Source: Micromussa lordhowensis (lineage: Eukaryota > Cnidaria > Anthozoa > Scleractinia > Lobophylliidae). From it: 64,000 bases of DNA. The stretch covers positions 8,632,835 through 8,696,834 of the forward strand of contig OZ026601.1 in assembly GCA_964020085.1 (NCBI GenBank), in the 5' to 3' direction. The notes under the pieces were generated by a model. It did not search any database. It was not told the DNA's origin and saw only the letters and a program-made list of their open reading frames with translations. The position numbers were made by a program, and so were the translations under genes. The first letter of the stretch is position 1. Each line of letters begins with the position of its first letter. Positions 35,333-46,652 of this stretch are shown here, piece by piece.

Positions 35333-35736
35333 CAGTGCGACTACTCCAACCAAGGCCACCCGGCAAAATTGTCCACAAATTTAATGAATAAAAATTATGG
35401 AGGTAAATGGCAAAAGTTTTTCAACAAATATCCATGCAATAGCCCAATTTCGATATATTAAAATTCAGCCTAAAACAATAGACCTCAGCACGAGGCTCGT
35501 GGGAATAACTACAGAGTTTGTGGGGTTTATTCCCACGAGCCTCGTGCTGAGGTCTATTGTTTTAGGCTGAATTTTAATATATCGAAATTGGGCTATCAAT
35601 CTGTACATTACAAAGGCAACACATTTGTGGTTATTCTGGATAATTTGTTGCAAAACTATTCGTAACCTCCACGATTTTCATTCATTAAATTTGTAGAAAA
35701 TTTTGTCGGGTGGCTTTGGTTAGAGTAGTCGCACTG
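35333..35736. mobile_element. Tc1/mariner-type foldback MITE with TA duplication
   Basis: Inverted ends CAGTGCGACTACTCCAACCA and CAGTGCGACTACTCTAACCA (arms of about 75-100 bp), flanked by TA at 35331-35332 and 35737-35738. Excision leaving one TA restores the LINE frame, so the boundary is well fixed. It carries a second MITE in its centre. Confidence 0.85.
35439..35596. repeat. 158-bp perfect-arm MITE, copy 1
   Basis: ATAGCCCAATTTCGATATAT is inverted at the right end. The inner arms (ACAATAGACCTCAGCACGAG) are nearly perfect. It is nested inside the mariner MITE. A second 158-bp copy is at 63342-63499. Confidence 0.9.
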
Positions 35737-36711
35737 TAAACCATATCTGGTGAGTTTGTAACCAACGTCAACCAAACGATGGCCGTTGATTGATCTCAAA
35801 TTGCTTCTGGGCACATATTTTGTTATGAGATCGCAGAGGTATGGAGTTGCTAAGCCGTTCAAGCATTTAAATGTCAGTAAAAGAATCTTAAAAATTATGC
35901 GTTCTTCAGTAGATAACCAGTGAAGTTGACAGAGTACTGGTGTTATATGATCACATTTACACGTATGCGTAACAATCCTGGCTGCAACATTTTGAACGTG
36001 CTGTAATTTCTTTAGCGATTTCTTTGGCAAACCATACAATAGCGAGTTGCAATAATCCAATATGGAGGATACAAATGCGTGTACAAGCATTTCAGCCGTT
36101 TGTGAACTTAAATATTTCCTGATGCGACTGATATTCCGAAGATGGAAGAATGCAGCCTTGCAAATAGCCATAATATGATTTTCCATAGACATAGATGAAT
36201 CGTAAATTACGTCATCATTCCTAGATTTAGTTGATCGGTTGATTTCCTCATCACAGATTGAGATGGTAGTTAGTGGAGGGAGTGGTCGTTGACGACCATT
36301 TAAGACGAGTAACTCAGTCTCGTCCCTGTTCATCTTAAACATATTAATTGTCATCCAAACATCAATGTCACGTACACAAGCTTCCATCATATCATGACTT
36401 TGGCCATCTCTGATGAATCAGAAGACGATTCAAAGGTGAGATATATCTGACTATCGTCAGCATACAAATGAAACTTGACATGGTGAAACCAGTTTTACAA
36501 ACTGGAAGCAGCTGGTTTTCTTTCTTTTATTGTGAAGTGGAAAATTTAATGTTTGTGTCCTGTCACTGGTGATTTACATGTAGCAACCAACCTGTACAAC
36601 AATAAAATTATGTTGTTTAGTGGAATGTTTAGTTTCTTCGATTCTGTATTCTTTAATCTATTTCCTGACAAACAGTGGCAAGTTAATTTTAATAGTAGTA
36701 ATAATAATAAT

Positions 36712-36715
36712 GGTG

Positions 36716-36764
<49 letters not shown>
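36712..36764 (+). repeat. (AAT)n microsatellite
   Basis: Uninterrupted AAT repeats after GGTGAT. Confidence 0.9.
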
Positions 36765-36995
36765 GCCTCTAACGGACTGGAACAACTTATTAGACAATAA
36801 CATTAAAAGCAGTGTGTCCTTTTTAAGGCCAAGCTTTAAAGCTTATTACTTTGTAAATAATGACCTGTCTAATTGTTGTTAAAGTTAAATTTAGTATTTT
36901 AATTAGTTTCTTTTATTGTATTATCAATTTTTATCTCTTTTCTTAGTTTTTAAATTTTTTAAGTAGACAATTTTTCATTATTATTATAATTTGCA

Positions 36996-37038
36996 GGGCC
37001 CCACTGAAAACCGCCAAGGCGAGTGGGCCCCCTGGATA

Positions 37039-37074
<36 letters not shown>
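36996..37074 (+). repeat. LINE 3' hairpin and (AAT)n tail
   Basis: GGGCCCCACT pairs with AGTGGGCCCC around CCGCCAAGGCG. It is followed by CTGGATAAATAAT and an AAT array ending at 37074. A stem-loop followed by a microsatellite tail is typical of CR1/L2-type LINE 3' ends. Confidence 0.5.
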
Positions 37075-37075
<1 letters not shown>

Positions 37076-37079
37076 TTTT

Positions 37080-38440
37080 TTTTAATTTATAGTAACAACT
37101 TTATTTATTTCACACAATCAGTAAAAATACACACGTTGGAAAACGAAATTTAGAACTCGAAAACGAGTACAAATTGATGATCACGGTTTTCTTCCTTTGA
37201 ATTTTATCTCCAAATAAGTGTCCTAATATTTCCAAAAATAGCTTTTAGGTAGGACATAAGAGCTCAAAACGATTTACCTTGTTAGAATTTTCGAACGAAC
37301 ACATACGCCACTCCACTGGCGGCCTCTGATACGCATGCGCGCGTGGTCGTCTCGAAATTCTATGCAAACATGCAAACGAAGAAAAGATGCGCTCACTTTT
37401 CTCGTGTTTCCTTCGGTGAAAGTTTTTGAAAGTTTGTTTACTTCATGATATAGATGCCTTCTTCACAATATAACTTTTAGAAAATAAATTATCTATGGAT
37501 TTCTTTTTTTTAATCAAAAAAAGGAAATTGTAAGATTTTTAAGAATCCTCTAGATAAATTTTTCATTTTTGCAAATTAAGTATTGTCCGAAATCGTTTTC
37601 ACAAGAATGCCGAGTTTCAAGACATTTCACCGAGGCTAACTCTAGAAAAGGAAGCAAATAGGTAAAAAGTAGCAAACAAATGGCTATCTTTACGATTGTT
37701 TGTTGCCATCGCAGCAGTCTGCAATATACTCATATGAACGAAAAACAAATCCCCGGTGTGTGGCTAATCTTCACTGTGGATGCCAGGAGCTTAAACCCAA
37801 AGTTGAAACAAATAGTTCATTTTAGTTCTTCATCCTTCTTCAGGTGTAGATATTGTTAATACTGTAGGGAGCCACCTTAAGTTAACACTTCCAGTTTAAA
37901 ACAGTTATGTAATGCCAGTGGTTGTCTTTTATTCAGGATATTGTAATGGATATGCTGTGGATTAGTTTTCCATCGTCGCTGCTTCGCATTGGTCAATACA
38001 TTTTTTTTGCTAGGCTGCAAGAGAAATTAATACAAATCTTCTAAATTCGTCTATTATTTAACCCCAAAAGGATGTTCCTCTTTAATCTTGTGGTCGGCTA
38101 CTTTTTATTTGTTGTTGTTGTTGTTATTGTTGCAGTTGTGGAGGGGAGAAGGGTGGGGCTAAGGGAAGGGAGATGTAGTGAGGAAACAGATGTTGATTTG
38201 CAAAGTAAGACTGGGATATGACGTAATGGTGATGGGGGTCATTGAAGGGAGTAAGAAAGACTGTATTGTTACGTCGTCAGTAGCTGCTTCATAATCTTAG
38301 CGTGAGATCTCTGGAGATCTTCCGTTAAGTTAACACTTCCTGTTTGAAAAAAAACACTATGTAATGCCAACCAAATAAAGATAAGGTGAACGACTTGTTC
38401 AGCCTCCCCGACATTCCAAACGAATAAATATACTTCAAAT
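37080..38440. other. Gene-free stretch
   Basis: No supported exon. One phrase near 37870 (TAAGTTAACACTTCC) recurs near 38325, and AACAAATAAAAAG-type sequence is present near 38.1 kb in inverse relation to 44.35-44.57 kb, so a dispersed repeat is present. Confidence 0.4.
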
Positions 38441-38513
38441 GAAAGTGAAGAATGATCATCGCAGTGAAATTTCCAATTTAAGCAATTGGAAAGAAGAAGC
38501 CTGAAACAAATCA

Positions 38514-38547
<34 letters not shown>

Positions 38548-38587
38548 GAATACCGGTGCGATGCTCTACCAACTGAGCTATGAAGCC
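38514..38587 (-). tRNA. tRNA-like sequence, possible tRNA-Thr(GGT), probably a pseudogene
   Basis: GGCTTCA / TGAAGCC acceptor stem, A box TAGCTCAGTTGGTAGAGC and B box GGTTCGAATCC with an ACGGG/CCCGT T stem are intact over 74 nt. The anticodon arm is irregular: an eight-base loop containing CCGGTATT, an A-C mismatch and C in place of the universal U33. GGT would be threonine if it folds. It is part of a repeated unit, so it may be a tRNA-derived repeat. Confidence 0.5.
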
Positions 38588-38768
38588 ACACATTGGGAGC
38601 GAGGTCCATTTGTTGAGTTCATATTCTCCCGTGAGGAGTGAAATGATGTGAAGTATATATGAAATAATTCATATATATGAACTGCGGTTATAGATGAAAG
38701 TGAAGAATGATCATCGCAGTGAAATTTCCAATTTAAGCAATTGGAAAGAAGAAGCCTGAAACAAATCA

Positions 38769-38802
<34 letters not shown>

Positions 38803-38821
38803 GAATACCGGTGCGATGCTC
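38769..38821 (-). pseudogene. Truncated tRNA-like copy
   Basis: Identical to the 3' part of the 38514-38587 sequence up to the D arm, where it breaks into the inverted unit. Confidence 0.75.
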
Positions 38822-38878
38822 ATTTCACTCCTCACGGGAGAATATGAACTCAACAAATTGACCTCGCTCCCAATGTGT

Positions 38879-38913
38879 GGCTTCATAGCTCAGTTGGTAG
38901 AGCATCGCACCGT

Positions 38914-38945
<32 letters not shown>
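38879..38945 (+). pseudogene. tRNA-like copy with deleted anticodon loop
   Basis: Same A and B boxes and acceptor stem as the minus-strand copy, but the anticodon region is shortened from GCACCGGTATTCGCGGAGG to GCACCGTGGAGG, so it cannot form a normal anticodon arm. Confidence 0.75.
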
Positions 38946-39165
38946 TGATTTGTTTCAGGCTTCTTCTTTCCAATTGCTTAATACAAACGTGAAATGTACG
39001 AGATTTCCTGGAGCTTCAATTGATTTGTCCGCTCGTCACGCGAATTACTCGCGTGGGGCAAAACAACGCAGTTTGTTACCTCACCTATTTGCAGTCTTTG
39101 GTGTTGTTTGTGGAGGAAACACGAATGAAAATGAAAATTCCGCTAAATTCGGAATAAGCCAGGAT

Positions 39166-42100
39166 GTAACTCCCTCAGTTCGAACAGCAGGTCGTCCAAC
39201 GAGCTTACGGTGCACGAATGGGCGCTTCGGAAAAATGAAACAACAAAGCAACATTGGCCCCATGAGAGAGGGGTTAACATCTTGGAGACTCCAAGAGACT
39301 CCGACTACGAGTGCTAAAAGAAAACTTGCCCTTGAAAGCGCCACGGATGAAAACGAGCCTCCCCCCCCCCCCCCCCTCAAATGTCAGACAAGAGGTTTAA
39401 AGGTAAAGTACAATTCTTCAAGTATTGCTCTTGTTCACGCGAAAAGTATAAATCGAGTTGGAAAGTCAGTAAATCTAAATCGCATGTGATGAACTTCTTC
39501 ATAGGCTGCCATGTTACAAGAAGAGTCTGTTCCACATGGAACCCGCCTTATTGATCTAGACGTCTTCCGTCAAAATATCAAACAGTGTCATTTTTGTCGT
39601 TCAGGTAACGTTAGAAGATGCGGATGATAACGAGCACAATAAATATAGGAAAAGCATTTTTTTCCTCAACTTTTTCAAGTCACTCCTCTTTTAAATTTCA
39701 GAATCTAATCACCCTCTTAATAATGACCGTAAAAACCACACCCTCTCAAAAAAAGAAGACAAAATAGAAATAAGAAAACATTGTTTACAAGCATAAACAT
39801 CTAAACATCTTCAGAAGCCAGCCCCTACAGAGATTTATTCAGTATTTTAAATTACAGAAAGCCCAATTCATAGTATATTTTTAAGTCTAAAAGTTGCTAA
39901 ACAATACAGTATTATTCAAAGCTTTAATTTGGTTTCATTATTTTTTCAGAATTATTAAGTGGAGAACTTAGCTTTACACAAACCAAATGTAGCCATGGTG
40001 TAATGTATCTCTTGTTATCCCACCACAAAGTACTATAGTTAACAGTTAAAAGTTTTTTTAATAAATACACTTAGATCCACTTTCATTTTGCAATGTGAAG
40101 AATGAGATTCGACATGGCCTAGCCAGTACATTCGTGATACCCTGCTCATTTTGTGGCAAAACCAATGAGATTAAAACTTCTGGGGAGCACAGAAGTGGCA
40201 AGTGTGGACCTCCAGCTTTGATATAAACACCAGAGTTGCTTTGGGCTGTCTTCATGCTGGGATTGGGCAAACGCATATCAACAATGTACTGTCAACTAGT
40301 AACATTCCAACTATTAATTCTTCCACATTTAAACAGAGAGAAAGGGAAGTAGGTAAAACCATTGAAACTGTGGCCAGAGCAAGCTTTCAAGATTCACTAA
40401 GCAATGAGAAGGAACAAATTCTTAAAGTGTATATGACAGATTTTTTTTTATTTGCTCGATAAAATTTCCACAATGTACTGAGAAGAATAGCAAAACAAAT
40501 TTTTCGATAGCGATTTTCTTTGCTAGTGTTTTAATGTATCAAAAGCGTCAAATTTCACTTCCGGTGGGGTACAAAACCGCGAGACCAAAACCAGGAGACT
40601 GGGAATGATTGTGACGTCATTTCAGGACTGGAAGCTTTGCTAAAAACAGATTCCTTCGACATTTTCTGATTCTGAGCTAATAAATTTGCTAAAAAAATGG
40701 TACAAAAGTGCACTGTTCATAAGAAAATAAGAAAATGACGGAGAAATCTGTTTTTATCCATGCTTCAAGTCCTGAAATGACGTCACAATCATTCCCAGTC
40801 TCCTGGTTTTGGTCTCGCGGTTTTGTACCCCACCGGAAGTGAAATTTGACACTTTTGATACATTAAAACACCGGCAAGGAAAATTGCTATTGAAATATTT
40901 TATTGCTTTTCTTATTAGTGCATTGTGGAAAATTTATTGAGCAAATAAAAAAAAAATCTGTCATATACACTTTCATGATGGCTTCCAACCAGATGACGAT
41001 AACTTGGTTTCAGTTTCTTGCTCATTTGACATAGGCTGGCAGAAGAGGGGCAAAGGCCATAATTCACATACTGGTCATGCAGCAGTAATGAGCCTAACAA
41101 CTTGTAAAGTCTTGGATTACAGTACACGAACCAAGACTTGTAGATTCTGCGACCAAGGCAAAAATAGCAACAAGAAAGTTAAAGTACCTGATTGTCGCAA
41201 AAATCACAATGCTTCATCAAAGGCAATGGAGCCTGCCTCAGCTGTGGAGATGTTTAACAATGCCCCAAAACAAAAAGTGAAGTATGCATTTTATACTGGA
41301 GATGACGACTCCACAACTGAGGCTCACATTCGACAGAAAGTCTCCTATGGAGTTGAAAAGTTCAGTGATATCAATTGTAATACAGATCCTTAACTACACG
41401 ATTAGTACAAAATTTGCTGACAGCTCCATCTTGTCACAAAAAGTAATAAATTACCTGGTAAAGTGTTTTTCATATGGTGTTGCACAGAACAAAGGAGATG
41501 CAAAAGCAATCCAGGCAACCATAAACTGCATTGTTCCCCATGCATTTGGCGACCATAAAAACTGTGACAATAAGTGGTGTAAATTCCTGCAAGATCCAGC
41601 TTCATATAAACATGAAAACCTTCCGTATGGGAAAGACTTGTTTGGAGACAAATTGAGATCTGCCCTTGAAAACATATTTAGTGATTACTGTACTGATGCA
41701 GTGGCTGACAAATTAGCCCCCATGACAAATTCACAAAGGAACGAAGCTCTAAACAGTGCAGTTGGCTCGAAAAATCCAAAACTCAGGTTCTATGGGGGAA
41801 GCGAAAGCAATGACTTTCGTGTAGCGTGTGGAGTAGCACAAACTAACATATATGGCCTGGAAAATATTGCACAGAGTCTATCGTGTCCTTTCCTACTAAT
41901 GATTGGCTATGCCACCAAACCAGTTTAAAGAAATTGAGAACTTTGCCCCCAAGATTACCTTAGGCCCGTAGCCAAAAAGTGAAATACGACGATAACATAT
42001 TCTATAACTTCCTAATATTTAAAACAAATGCAACTGGTAAATCTGCCGAAATCTGCCAACTATCAGTAAATGACAAATCTGCTTCACACACGTTCTCAGT

Positions 42101-42893
42101 CTACATTATGTCCACAAAGGACATCGATTTGTATGCTTCAAAAATTAATGAGCTAAAAATAGTAAAGATCAACGGAGAGCGTAAACTGTACAAGGACGAC
42201 AAAACTGGTAAGAGCTATACCTTTTGATGCTGCGATTGCTCAATTCAAGAGCTATCTCTCACAGTCCATAAACATAGCCAAGAACTGAGGACACCACCAA
42301 CAAACAAGTAAGTACAGTTCTCATTGGACACAACGCCTCCACGTTCAACACTCCAATTCTTTTAAGAAATGCTTGAAAGGAATTCTCTTCTGAGCTGCAA
42401 TCCATGGATGTCTGGTTTGCTGATTCTCTTTCACTGTTCAAAGAACTCGTTAAAAGTCAACTTCCTGCTTTACGGAACGCCGATGGCACATTTCCGAAGA
42501 CTAACCGGTCTCTCTACAAGACCTTGGTTAATCAAACCTTCGACGCACACGATGCCTCGGAAGATTCTGTTTTCTTCAAAATTGGAATTGTCGAATAAAA
42601 CCATCGTAGAAAACTCGGCACTCACCGACACAAATCATGCATTCCAGGGCTTGGAGTATCTCGATCGTCGCCACAAAATATTGCAATCCTTCCGAGGTAA
42701 GCTGTACAATCCAGAAAGAAACGATAGTGCCATAACGAAAACCATTGCAGAAAAAATTGCTGGGAGTGGTTTGGCATATGAAGATTTGAAAAGAGCGCCG
42801 TCATGCGCAACATCGATATCACCACGAGTAACTCGCACTGGTCGAATTTTAGCAGCCGTCGTTGCTAATTTCCAATGTGCTAGCAGTCTATAG
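39166..42893 (+). pseudogene. Degenerate Mutator-like transposase with DnaQ-like exonuclease
   Basis: Pieces in order: possible N-terminal exon 39166-39490 (RTAGRPTSLRCTNGRFGKM); exon 39505-39604 (HGTRLIDLDVFRQNIKQCHFC); 40083-40423 (PCSFCGKTNE, FDINTRVALGCLHAGIGQT), with a frameshift near 40205; interruption by a foldback (40424-40973); then 40980-41390 (SCSFDIGWQKRGKGHNS, GHAAVMSLTTCKVLDY) and 41402-41928 (CIVPHAFGDHKNC, MTNSQRNEALNSAVGSKNP). This matches the multicopy 'Mutator-like transposase' family of animals. From 41979, ATGKSAEICQLSVNDK, IGHNASTFNTPILL and FDAHDASED resemble the three exonuclease blocks of DEDDh (DnaQ) nucleases. The first-block D-x-E is not evident and an Asp appears replaced in the second. 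Stops and shifts near 42290, 42415 and 42596 mean none of this is functional. Confidence 0.7.
40424..40973. repeat. 550-bp foldback inserted in the Mutator-like coding region
   Basis: Arms of roughly 220 bp: AAAGTGTATATGACAGATTT at the left is inverted at the right end. The inner arms contain GAAATGACGTCACAATCATT. The transposase coding sequence continues directly on both sides. Confidence 0.85.
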
Positions 42894-42899
42894 GGTAAG

Positions 42900-43397
42900 G
42901 TCATTAAAATATAATGCGTCCATCTGGCAAGAATAATGTCTTAATATCTCCCCTGTACCACTATTTCCAAAATTTATAATAAGATTCTTAGCCTCGTTTC
43001 ATACAAAACATGATAATAGCAATAAAAAACTGACGAATTGTACAGCTATTTATAAAAACTTTTATATATATATTTAAGCATATGTACATAAAGAAATCTT
43101 CGGTAAGAAAAAGAAATATCAAACAAAGCGGAAGCATAGAAAAAAAACATTTCATTAAGAAATTTTTCTTCATCAATAACAATAACAATAACAATAACAA
43201 TAATAATAATAATAATGGATGGGCACATAGCGTCTCCCGGCATACAAATCTCTATAAATTTGGGTAAAAAGTTCCTCCGCATATCTTGCATAAGAAAAAT
43301 TATTGTGACCTGAATCTTGGCGAGAGTCTTTGCGTACTTAACGGTTTTGATTTTTATTTTGAATGGCGTAACACTGAAAACCAGCAATAAGGGGTTC

Positions 43398-43429
<32 letters not shown>

Positions 43430-43755
43430 CTTATGCTAAGCCAATCCTTGCTTGAATATCTCCATGGCCGCATTGGTTGAACGTTGGGTCTTCCAAACTA
43501 GTGTGTTTGTTAACAACTGATGACTTTGAATGGATTTCAATCTTGCCCAAATCACCCTCACTGATTTATTTTTCAAAGAATTGAACAAGGAAGGAAACTA
43601 ACATATCAAGGTAGAGAATATTTGCTCAGAAAAAGAAAATCTCACCATTCCATAGCTGTCGGCTGTACTGACTGACTGCTGTTGTTTCTCAGATCAGAAG
43701 CAACAACGGCTGCATGAATCGATGAAACGTTTAGGTCATTGTACCAAATTTGACA
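42900..43755. other. Low-complexity stretch
   Basis: Contains (AAC/AAT)n at about 43174-43216 and (TA)n at about 43401-43428. No exon supported. Confidence 0.6.
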
Positions 43756-43759
43756 CTTT

Positions 43760-44010
43760 TTAACGCTTTTCAGCCTTATATACGACTATTCCAAATTCTT
43801 CTCGCTTAAGCCACGGAGTCGGCAAAATCCCTTCCTCTCTCTGAAAATCCATGCGTCGAGCGAGATAATTTGGTTTGAAATGCTTAGAACAGATCACCGA
43901 ACTCTTAGACGGTTGCCACTTTGCACGAATTGAGCCATCGCTTTGTGCGTTTCTTCTCTTCAGGACGATCTTCTCTCCATAAAACGGTATGGAATGAAGC
44001 GCAGTACCTC
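43760..44010 (-). pseudogene. THAP zinc-finger exon, second half
   Basis: After an acceptor (cttacag) the frame reads TALHSIPFYGEK, RAKWQPSKSSVICSKHF and PTPWLKREEFGIVVY before a TAA at 43760. These are the middle and C-terminal parts of a THAP domain: the conserved W-x-P and the C-x-x-H half of the C2CH site. The first CxxC half should be in an upstream exon, not found. It may be a host THAP gene exon or transposon debris. Confidence 0.6.
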
Positions 44011-44078
44011 CTGTAAGTTTGTTATGTTCCTACATCTCACTACAACGCACCTGGCTAACATAAGCTTTATTGTTTTAG

Positions 44079-44270
44079 GTGCACTTTAACCATTGCTAAT
44101 GAAATCCGAAAAGTTCATGCTGCAGTTTCTAGAGGTCCACTGTATATTTGCTCTTGCTGTGACCAATCGTGGTATAGACACAATGCTGTCAATGCTGAAA
44201 GGCTGAGAGTTTCCAATCCTAATGCTGGAAAATATTCACTGAGTAAAAAAAGTGTGTATGACATTGAGTA
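44079..44270 (+). pseudogene. Zinc-knuckle exon of Helitron-associated type
   Basis: After the acceptor tgttttag the frame reads IRKVHAAVSRGPLYICSCCD then QSWYRHNAVNAERL to a TGA-free end at TAA 44268. The GP-x-YIC-x-CC pattern is what I recall from the N-terminal part of proteins accompanying Helitron-type elements. No helicase or Rep motif is nearby, so it is a fragment. Confidence 0.4.
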
Positions 44271-45255
44271 AATTTGTCAGCCTTGTCGATAAAATTCCAC
44301 ACAAGTACGCATTTCGGACCTATTTTTTGTTTTGTTTCTTAACTACATCTCCCTTCACTTAGCCCCACCCCTATCCCCTCCAAAACTACAACAGTAACAA
44401 AAACAACACAAAAAGACAATTAAAAAGGAGCCGACTGCAAGATTGAAAGAGGAACATCCTTAATAGACGAATTTAGAAGATTTGTATGAACTCCTCCTTC
44501 AGCCTAGCGAAAAATGTATTGACCAATGTGAAGCAGCGACGATGGAAAACTAATCCACAGCATATCCATTACAATATCCTGAATAAAAGACAGTTTGTAA
44601 CAAAAGCTGCAAACCATCTTTGCAGGATTACGAATCCTTATTATCGAATCTAACAGGTGTCATTCAATGCTTGAAATGAGCAAAAGCCGGAATAGGACAG
44701 GTTTCTCGTTATGCCTGTGTCATCGAACTGACGGTAAGTATCCATCAGTTTTCCTGTGCTGTAACCTGCAATCTCATCACCCTCTCTCTCGTAAACTAAA
44801 TCGTTTAGTCGGTCAAAAGTGAAAGAGTGCAAAAGAAACATGGCAAGTCTTCAAGCGAAGCTTGAAAATATCTTCAACGTTGACTGTCATTTTGAATGAG
44901 ATTTTCGAAGACGCCGTAATTATGGGGGCTGCTTTTGACGTTAGAGTCGTTTAAAGATTAGCGCCTTGGCGTATTAGTAAAAAAAACACCTGAAAAATGG
45001 GACCAGGAAAACAATGAATTGTGTGCTCTGTAAGAACATCGCATGAAAGATAAAATACGACACAAAAGCTAATTGGTTCGGTTTGTAACATTAATAAACA
45101 CGGTAAAACTAAAGTATAAACGAGGCTTTCAATCACAGGTTCAGCATATCTGGCCAACAGCAATACAAAATGTGAAAAAAATATATATAAAATAAAAATG
45201 TTTTTAACATTTTTATTATCTGAAACGTTTTCACGTCACGTCTCTGAGCCAGTCG

Positions 45256-45935
45256 AGGTCTCGGTAAAAGGAAAACGAGGTGCCCACGGAAAAAAAATTC
45301 TAGTCGCGCGAGTATTTTCGCTACAAAGGCAAGTTATCAGTATCAAATTAAAGCTAACAGGCTAAATTGCCTTATAAAAGATTTTATTTTATCTAATTTT
45401 AAAAGGCGCTTAAGTTTTTTGCTCACGAACTCGGAGGTATCGAGTTTACTTCTGAAGCTCCAGCCCTTTCGCGTTGTTAAATATTCACTTCTTTTTCATT
45501 GCATCTGATTGACAGATCAAAGGCCTAACAAAGCGTGTGAGGAAATTTGCATATGTCTCGTATTAGCGGAATTATTGCATTTCAAACTAAAAAGTCGAAT
45601 CTCGAGCGCGATTTACGCAAAGAAACGGACATAAAATGAGTTACAAAGGGAAATCGGAAATTTCCTCACATCCTTTTTTTTGTCAATCAGATGCAATAAA
45701 AAGAAGTGAATATTTAACAACGCGAAAGGGCTGGAGCTTCAAAAGTAAACTCGATATCTCCGAGTTCGAGAGCAAAAAACTTAAGCGCCTTTTAAAATTC
45801 GATAAAATAAAATCTTTTATAACGTAATTTAGTCTGTTAGCTTAAATTTGATATATAACTTGCCTTTGTAGCGAAAATACTCGCGCGACTAGAATTTTTT
45901 TTCCGTGGGCACCTCGTTTTCCTTTACCGAGACCT
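45256..45935. repeat. 680-bp foldback with long arms
   Basis: AGGTCTCGGTAAAAGGAAAA is inverted at 45916-45935. The arms (about 280 bp) pair through TCTAGTCGCGCGAGTATTTT and CTGGAGCTTCAAAAGTAAAC to TGCATCTGATTGACA. The centre is a short loop. Confidence 0.85.
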
Positions 45936-45987
45936 TAAAATGTCATTTTATTTGACTGGAGAAATTGAAAACATAACTGGCAAGTTA

Positions 45988-46090
45988 CACTTTGTGAGTT
46001 CGTAATATACCCTTAGTTCAAATATATGATCTTTCATATATCGACTTGTATTCTTCACCATCTACGGGTATATTACGAACTCACAAAGTG
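45988..46090. repeat. Short foldback
   Basis: CACTTTGTGAGTTCGTAATA is inverted as TATTACGAACTCACAAAGTG. Confidence 0.8.
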
Positions 46091-46652
46091 ACCAACTGTT
46101 TGGAGGTTACTTTTCTGAGGGTCACGCAAGAGGCGAGTGGATGGCCCTCCTGGTATGCAACAGAACAACAGAAGAAACAGTACATTCAAGAATTCGAAAG
46201 AAAGGAATGAATAAAGATGGATCGCACCAAGAGTAAGAAGAATTCAGGCCTACGTTCGAGGGAAAAACTCATGTTAAATTCATCCTGAGGAAAATTCGGG
46301 CAACGCGACCACATGCCTCAAGTGGAGCGTGTTAAAGATGCCGAACGTTACATACGACTTCTCAGCTTTCAATCAACACAAGATCAAAAATATTTATGAT
46401 GAGTGCATTGAAGTTTACCGTCAACTTTTCAACTTTCATACACTGTACGAATTTATATTTTGTGATTGGCTAATTTGTACCACGTGATACTGGGTTGAGA
46501 GGAAACAACCTCATTGACGTTATTACGGTGGTGTTATAGCCGTGGTGTAAATTAAACACAACAATTCCATTACACCATGGCTTCGGCTGACTCAAAGTTT
46601 GATGATCTGTCAGTGTTTCTTTGTGCAGTATATTCAAGTTGAATAGTACAAG

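Larger units (their letters stand above)
35217..36500 (-). pseudogene. LINE reverse transcriptase C-terminal half (CR1/L2-like), interrupted
   Basis: Starts with the RT palm motif FHLYADDSQIYLTF near 36490-36450. A frameshift follows near 36390, then INMFKMNRDETELLVLNG, FVSSILDYCNSLLYGLP, KLQHVQNVAARIVTH, QLHWLSTEERIIFKI and LTFKCLNGLATPYLCDLI. The frame is then broken at 35737 by a mariner-type MITE. It resumes at 35330 (RSFSVASAKLWNTLPIDIR) and stops at TAA 35217. With the MITE and one TA removed the two parts are in frame. It is 5'-truncated, as most LINE copies are. Confidence 0.85.
38441..38981. repeat. Foldback built from tRNA-like arms
   Basis: A unit starting GAAAGTGAAGAATGATCATC occurs at 38441 and again at 38696 (direct, 255 bp apart). 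Each runs through CTGAAACAAATCAGGGCTTC into a reversed tRNA-like sequence. 38820-38981 is the same unit inverted, so the region forms a large hairpin with tRNA-like sequence in each arm. Confidence 0.8.

Noticed and set aside
36553..36882. Frame with a poly-Asn tract
   Set aside because: Generated by the (AAT)n microsatellite; the opposite strand gives poly-Leu for the same reason.
38879..38945. Functional tRNA on the plus strand
   Set aside because: A and B boxes are present but the anticodon loop is deleted.
38741..38992. Plus-strand frame reading QLVEHRTVEVTGSNPVEA
   Set aside because: This is the translated tRNA-like repeat, a well-known artefact of tRNA/SINE sequence.
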